This document shows positions 4,979 to 8,260 of a DNA stretch of 8,260 nt, piece by piece. The position numbers were made by a program, and so were the translations under genes. Each line of letters starts with the position of its first letter. Position 1 is the first letter of the stretch. The notes beneath the pieces are model-generated. The model searched no databases and had not been told where the DNA came from. It was given only the letters and a program-made list of their open reading frames with translations. The stretch comes from Ruminococcus flavefaciens (GTDB lineage Bacteria; Bacillota; Clostridia; Oscillospirales; Ruminococcaceae). The DNA lies in contig DEBW01000172.1 in the NCBI GenBank assembly GCA_002348905.1, forward strand, positions 13,898-22,157, written 5' to 3'.

Positions 4979-6127
4979 TTAGTTGCCAAGGATCTTGAGA
5001 ATATCATCAAGGTCGTAATCCTGACTTGAAGCAGGCTGCTTTGGCTGCTGAGGCTCATTAACACCATTGAGACCATTGATGCCGAATCCGTCAATAAGAG
5101 GATTGCTGATTGGAATGATATCTTCCTCTTCCTCAGGCTGTTCTTCTGCTGTCTCTACAGCTGGAGCGTCCGGATCGTCGAAACCGGCAGCGATAACTGT
5201 AATAGTCATCTCGTCCTCCATATCTTCCTTGAAAGCAGTACCGAAGATGAACTCAACATCCTCTGCAGCGGTATCTGTAATCATCTTTGTAGCTGCATCA
5301 ACATCGGATGAAAGGATATCCTCAGACATAGCGATATTGATAAGGAGTCGCTTAGCACCGGAGATAGAAGTTTCGAGAAGCGGGCTGGAGATAACTGCAT
5401 TTGCAGCTTCCTTAGCCTTATCCTTGCCTGAACCGTGACCGATAGCCATATGAGCGTAGCCAGCGCCTCTCATGATAGTAGAAACGTCAGCGAAGTCAAG
5501 GTTTATGTAGCCTTCTTCAACGATGAGGTCGGATATACTCTTGACACCGGTCTTGAGTATGTCATCTGAAAGTGAGAATGACTGCTTCATGGTAAGCTGC
5601 TGCTTGCCTTCGAGAAGCTTTTCATTCGGGATAACGATAAGTGAATCAACGTATTTTCTAAGCTCTGTGATACCTCTTTCAGCCTGAGCCATTTTCTGCT
5701 CTCTCTCAAAAAGGAAAGGCTTGGTAACGACAGCAACAGTAAGGATATCCATTTCCTTAGCGATCTTGGCAACAACAGGAGCAGCACCTGTACCTGTACC
5801 GCCGCCCATACCGGCAGTGATGAATATCATATCAGCGCCCTTGAGATGTGCTTCGATCTCATCTCTGTTCTCCTCAGCACTGCGCTGACCGATCTCAGGC
5901 TTATTTCCGGCACCTCTGCCCTTAGTGAGCTTAGCGCCGATAGGTATTCTGGTTGTAGCCTTTGACTTATTAAGAGCCTTAGCGTCAGTATTTACAGCAA
6001 TATACTCAATGTTGCTGACACCGGAATCAACCATGCAGTTAACAGCGTTTCCGCCACCGCCGCCGACACCTATGACTTTTATATTAACATCGGGTTCCAT
6101 TGCTTCTTCATAATTAAAATCTGACAT
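4979..6127 (-). CDS. ftsZ: Cell division protein FtsZ
   Basis: FtsZ is the tubulin-like GTPase that forms the cytoplasmic Z-ring and recruits the divisome. The 382 residues show GVGGGGGNAV (20-29), NTDAKAL (46-52), the GTP-binding signature GGGTGTGAAP (108-117) and the catalytic T7 loop NLDFADVSTIM (209-219). The globular core ends near 315, then comes a Glu/Pro-rich linker (316-368) and the C-terminal peptide YDLDDILKILGN (371-382). That peptide lacks the usual IPxFLR-type motif and the basic tail common in Firmicutes. GGAGGAG lies 8 nt before the ATG. A promoter is present in the 182-bp gap after ftsQ, and a strong terminator follows. No ftsA is found beside it. Lysine codons are mostly AAG, unlike ftsQ and murA, in line with high expression. 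Confidence 0.98.
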   Translation of the reverse strand: MSDFNYEEAMEPDVNIKVIGVGGGGGNAVNCMVDSGVSNIEYIAVNTDAKALNKSKATTRIPIGAKLTKGRGAGNKPEIGQRSAEENRDEIEAHLKGADMIFITAGMGGGTGTGAAPVVAKIAKEMDILTVAVVTKPFLFEREQKMAQAERGITELRKYVDSLIVIPNEKLLEGKQQLTMKQSFSLSDDILKTGVKSISDLIVEEGYINLDFADVSTIMRGAGYAHMAIGHGSGKDKAKEAANAVISSPLLETSISGAKRLLINIAMSEDILSSDVDAATKMITDTAAEDVEFIFGTAFKEDMEDEMTITVIAAGFDDPDAPAVETAEEQPEEEEDIIPISNPLIDGFGINGLNGVNEPQQPKQPASSQDYDLDDILKILGN

Positions 6128-6202
6128 TTAGAAACTCCTCCTACCTTATATTTATCTGTATCTTTTTCAATGATAATTATTCACTCTATAAATACACATA
6201 TC

Positions 6203-6231
6203 ATTTTAACATATTTTAAGCATTTTTGCAA
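6203..6231 (-). promoter_or_regulatory. Promoter of ftsZ
   Basis: On the minus strand TTGCAA (6226-6231) is 17 bp from TAAAAT (6203-6208), with extended -10 TGT. It lies in the 182-bp A/T-rich gap between ftsQ and ftsZ. The start site near 6196 gives a leader of about 69 nt. No terminator hairpin for ftsQ is visible in this gap, so read-through from murA–ftsQ is also possible. Confidence 0.7.
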
Positions 6232-6309
6232 GCATTCTAAAATCATTTTTAAATTTCAGTGAATCTTACAATTACATAATGAATATTTATTGCATTTTGT
6301 ACATAATAA

Positions 6310-7356
6310 TTACTGTTCATAATTCCAGCCCTGATCGCCGTAGTAATCATCGCTGTAATCATCACTGTAATCATCACTGTAGTACTCATCACCGCCGTAA
6401 TACTGGCTGTCATCCTGCCATTCGCCGGAATACTGACTGTCATCGTAGTAATCGCCGCCGGAATAGCCTGTATCTGCCGCAGCAGTAGTTGTAGTAGTGG
6501 TCGTGGACGTTGTTACCGGCAGACCGTTCTCGTCGGTCGAGACTGCCGCTGTTGTATCCTCAGTGTTTTCGCCGCTGCTGCGGAAACTGCACTGATTAGA
6601 ACCTATCATCGTAAGATAGCCTTTTTTGCCCTTTATGCTCTCATCGTTCATAACATTCTGAGCAAGGTCGAGTTTATACTCAACATCGTTCCAGTTGCCC
6701 ATTTTGAAGATAAGACCGTTTCTGTAGTTAACGATTATGGCATATTCATTGGATATATCTATCGAAGCTATCTCACTGTTGTCGTCTCTGTCGAAGCGTT
6801 TTATGATCTGACAGAAAGCGTCATACTTGTTCTGATTTCTCGATTCTATAGGAGTTCCGAGTTCGCAGTAAGCCGGATCAAATCCGTATATCGTCGGGAT
6901 ATGTTCAGGATCGGTATAGAATTTATTGTCTGCAAGCACTTTTCCCTTTCGGCTTACCAGAAGTACACCTTTATCATGCTGGATATTATAAGCCGGAACG
7001 CAGCGTGTTACTGTTATTCTGAGCGTTGAAGGAAAATCACGCTCTACCTTTGCAGTCTCGACATAAAGAAGCTCATCGAGTATGCGCTGTTCAGCCTCCT
7101 TGCAGTCTGTACGGAAGAGATTATCTCCGGCACGTATACCCGAAGCGTTGACTATATCCATATAATCATAATTCTCAGATTCACCTGAGATAACTATTTC
7201 ATCTATATTGAATAAAAATGTAAAGCACATCGTCACGCCTGCCGTGAGAACAAGCAGCATGACCACAACGCTGTAAACGCTCATCATACGTTTTCTGCGG
7301 CGCATACGCTTACCGCTGTTCTGCCTTGATATATCTACTTTTTCAACGTCGTTCAT
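6310..7356 (-). CDS. ftsQ: Divisome protein FtsQ/DivIB with acidic Tyr-rich C-terminal tail
   Basis: FtsQ/DivIB is a bitopic membrane protein that links FtsL/FtsB and the septal synthase in the divisome. The 348 residues have a basic cytoplasmic start (KRMRRRKR, 16-23), one membrane helix (about 25-49), a POTRA domain (about 50-118, starting FNIDEIVISG and ending with the LRITVTRCVP strand) and the beta-domain to about 257 (NGLIFKMGNWNDVEYKLD at 213-230 is typical). Residues 284-297 are a Thr-rich stretch, and 298-348 an unusual Tyr/Asp/Ser/Gly-rich tail with YSDD repeats, outside the membrane. GGAG precedes the ATG, 21 bp after the murA stop, so the two are co-transcribed. Codon use favours AAA for lysine. 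Confidence 0.92.
   Translation of the reverse strand: MNDVEKVDISRQNSGKRMRRRKRMMSVYSVVVMLLVLTAGVTMCFTFLFNIDEIVISGESENYDYMDIVNASGIRAGDNLFRTDCKEAEQRILDELLYVETAKVERDFPSTLRITVTRCVPAYNIQHDKGVLLVSRKGKVLADNKFYTDPEHIPTIYGFDPAYCELGTPIESRNQNKYDAFCQIIKRFDRDDNSEIASIDISNEYAIIVNYRNGLIFKMGNWNDVEYKLDLAQNVMNDESIKGKKGYLTMIGSNQCSFRSSGENTEDTTAAVSTDENGLPVTTSTTTTTTTAAADTGYSGGDYYDDSQYSGEWQDDSQYYGGDEYYSDDYSDDYSDDYYGDQGWNYEQ
6345..6380 (-). repeat. 12-bp tandem repeat encoding YSDD in the ftsQ tail
   Basis: Three consecutive 12-bp units (aatcatcRctgt on the plus strand) encode successive YSDD-type motifs (residues 326-337). Two units are identical and one differs by a single base. This suggests recent expansion of the extracytoplasmic tail. 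Confidence 0.85.
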
Positions 7357-7377
7357 ACTAACTCCAAACCTCAGCAG

Positions 7378-8260
7378 TCAGACTCTGCGGATATCACCGC
7401 CGATACTTCTGACAGCCTCCTCAAATTTTTCGTATCCCCTGTCAATATGGCATACACCGCTAAGACAGGTAGTTCCTTCTGCCGCAAGAGCAGCCGCAGC
7501 CATCGCAGCGCCTCCACGCAGGTCGGTCGCCTCGATATCAGCTCCACGGAGACGCTTCACTCCACGGACTACTGCAACTTTTCCCATTACCTCGATATCA
7601 GCGCCCATTTTTATAAGAGCACCGGTATGACGGTAACGGCAGTCGAAGATATTTTCCTCAAAAACGCTCGTACCGTCAGCCTTTATCAGTGCTGCCATAA
7701 GCACAGCCTGAGCATCTGTCGGGAATCCGGGATGCGGCATAGTCCTTATCCTGTCACGGACTGCTTTAAGTCTGCCGCTGCTTCTGAGGTATATTTTATC
7801 ATCGCCGACGTATATCATACAGCCGGTCTGTTCCAGCACTGAGAGAAAGGGTTCTATCTCAGCAGTGCAGGCATTTTTCAGTATTATCTCTCCGCCGGCA
7901 CCGGCTGTCATGGAAAGATAGGTAGCTCCGGCAATGCGGTCGGGCATGATAGTGTACTCGCAGCCGTGGAGTTTTTCCACGCCGCTTACTATTATCCGGC
8001 TGCCGCCGTCGCCTTTTATATCAGCGCCGCAGTTCCGCAGAAAACCGCAGAGATCGCATATCTCCGGTTCACGGGCAGCGTTGTTTACGATAGTTTCGCC
8101 CTCTGCCGTAACAGCGCAGAGGATGATATTCTCCGTAGCTCCCACTGAGGGAAACGGGAGAGATATCTTAGCGCCGTGAGCTTTTCCGCCTGCCATACGG
8201 CAGCGTATCCTGCCTGATACATCAGTCACCTCAGCGCCCATTTTTTTAAGTGCCGCAAGG
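7378..8260 (-). CDS. murA: UDP-N-acetylglucosamine 1-carboxyvinyltransferase MurA (5' end cut by window)
   Basis: MurA transfers enolpyruvate from PEP to UDP-GlcNAc, the first committed step of peptidoglycan synthesis, in the cytoplasm. The frame runs off the right edge: codons before ATG 8241 (LAALKK) are in frame and match the family, so that ATG is internal. Seen in order are PSVGATENI, NNAAREPEI, MPDRIAGATYL, the catalytic-base motif PHPGFPTDAQ, and TDLRGGAA with the conserved Arg near the C-terminus, then HIDRGYEKFEEA. The PEP-binding Cys loop (near residue 115 of the E. coli enzyme) lies outside the window. About 294 of the usual roughly 420 residues are present. ftsQ follows after 21 bp, a common clostridial arrangement. 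Confidence 0.96.
   Translation of the reverse strand, partial: LAALKKMGAEVTDVSGRIRCRMAGGKAHGAKISLPFPSVGATENIILCAVTAEGETIVNNAAREPEICDLCGFLRNCGADIKGDGGSRIIVSGVEKLHGCEYTIMPDRIAGATYLSMTAGAGGEIILKNACTAEIEPFLSVLEQTGCMIYVGDDKIYLRSSGRLKAVRDRIRTMPHPGFPTDAQAVLMAALIKADGTSVFEENIFDCRYRHTGALIKMGADIEVMGKVAVVRGVKRLRGADIEATDLRGGAAMAAAALAAEGTTCLSGVCHIDRGYEKFEEAVRSIGGDIRRV

Noticed and set aside
4979..6127. Plus-strand open frames opposite ftsZ
   Set aside because: They are antisense to a fully conserved ftsZ and are low-complexity Ser/Ala/Ile or Leu strings.
8239..8241. ATG 8241 as the true start of murA
   Set aside because: The frame continues upstream to the window edge with family-like residues, and MurA needs about 130 more N-terminal residues.

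Overview
The window suggests a low-to-moderate GC anaerobic firmicute of the Clostridia, most likely a Ruminococcus-type member of the Oscillospiraceae. The reasons are the gene order murA–ftsQ–ftsZ without ftsA between ftsQ and ftsZ, the TrmK/Nif3 pair, a clostridial zinc-ribbon protein, and good Shine-Dalgarno sites. The genus is an inference from gene content. All genes lie on the minus strand, so transcription runs from the right edge to the left.

Right part (8260 to 4979): the 3' portion of murA (peptidoglycan precursor synthesis), then ftsQ/divIB 21 bp later (membrane divisome protein with an odd acidic, Tyr-rich tail), then ftsZ behind its own promoter. A clear intrinsic terminator closes ftsZ.

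Middle part (4967 to 2394): two monocistronic-looking units, each with an almost duplicated control region (upstream A/T block, TTGAAW-17-TATAAT promoter with extended -10, leader hairpin, identical Shine-Dalgarno block). The first encodes a small protein with two copies of a DivIVA-like 'GFVK(E/N)DV' module and appears to have lost its tail by a frame change. The second encodes a 576-residue coiled-coil protein with one copy of the module, a long 11-residue (hendecad) repeat, an Asn-rich linker and a C-terminal peptide resembling the unusual C-terminal peptide of the neighbouring FtsZ. This pair is the most novel part of the window and is a candidate division or polarity scaffold.

Left part (2314 to 1): a SigH-like sigma factor, a 103-bp spacer holding a degenerate tRNA-like sequence, a small four-CxxC zinc-ribbon protein closed by an intrinsic terminator, and an open frame running off the left edge in which TrmK (tRNA A22 methyltransferase) and a Nif3-like metal-binding domain are fused.

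The murA–ftsQ–ftsZ genes supply wall precursor and divisome functions. The coiled-coil units beside them probably act with FtsZ or at the membrane, but that rests on position and motif resemblance, not on a recognised family. No CRISPR array, insertion sequence or phage gene was seen.
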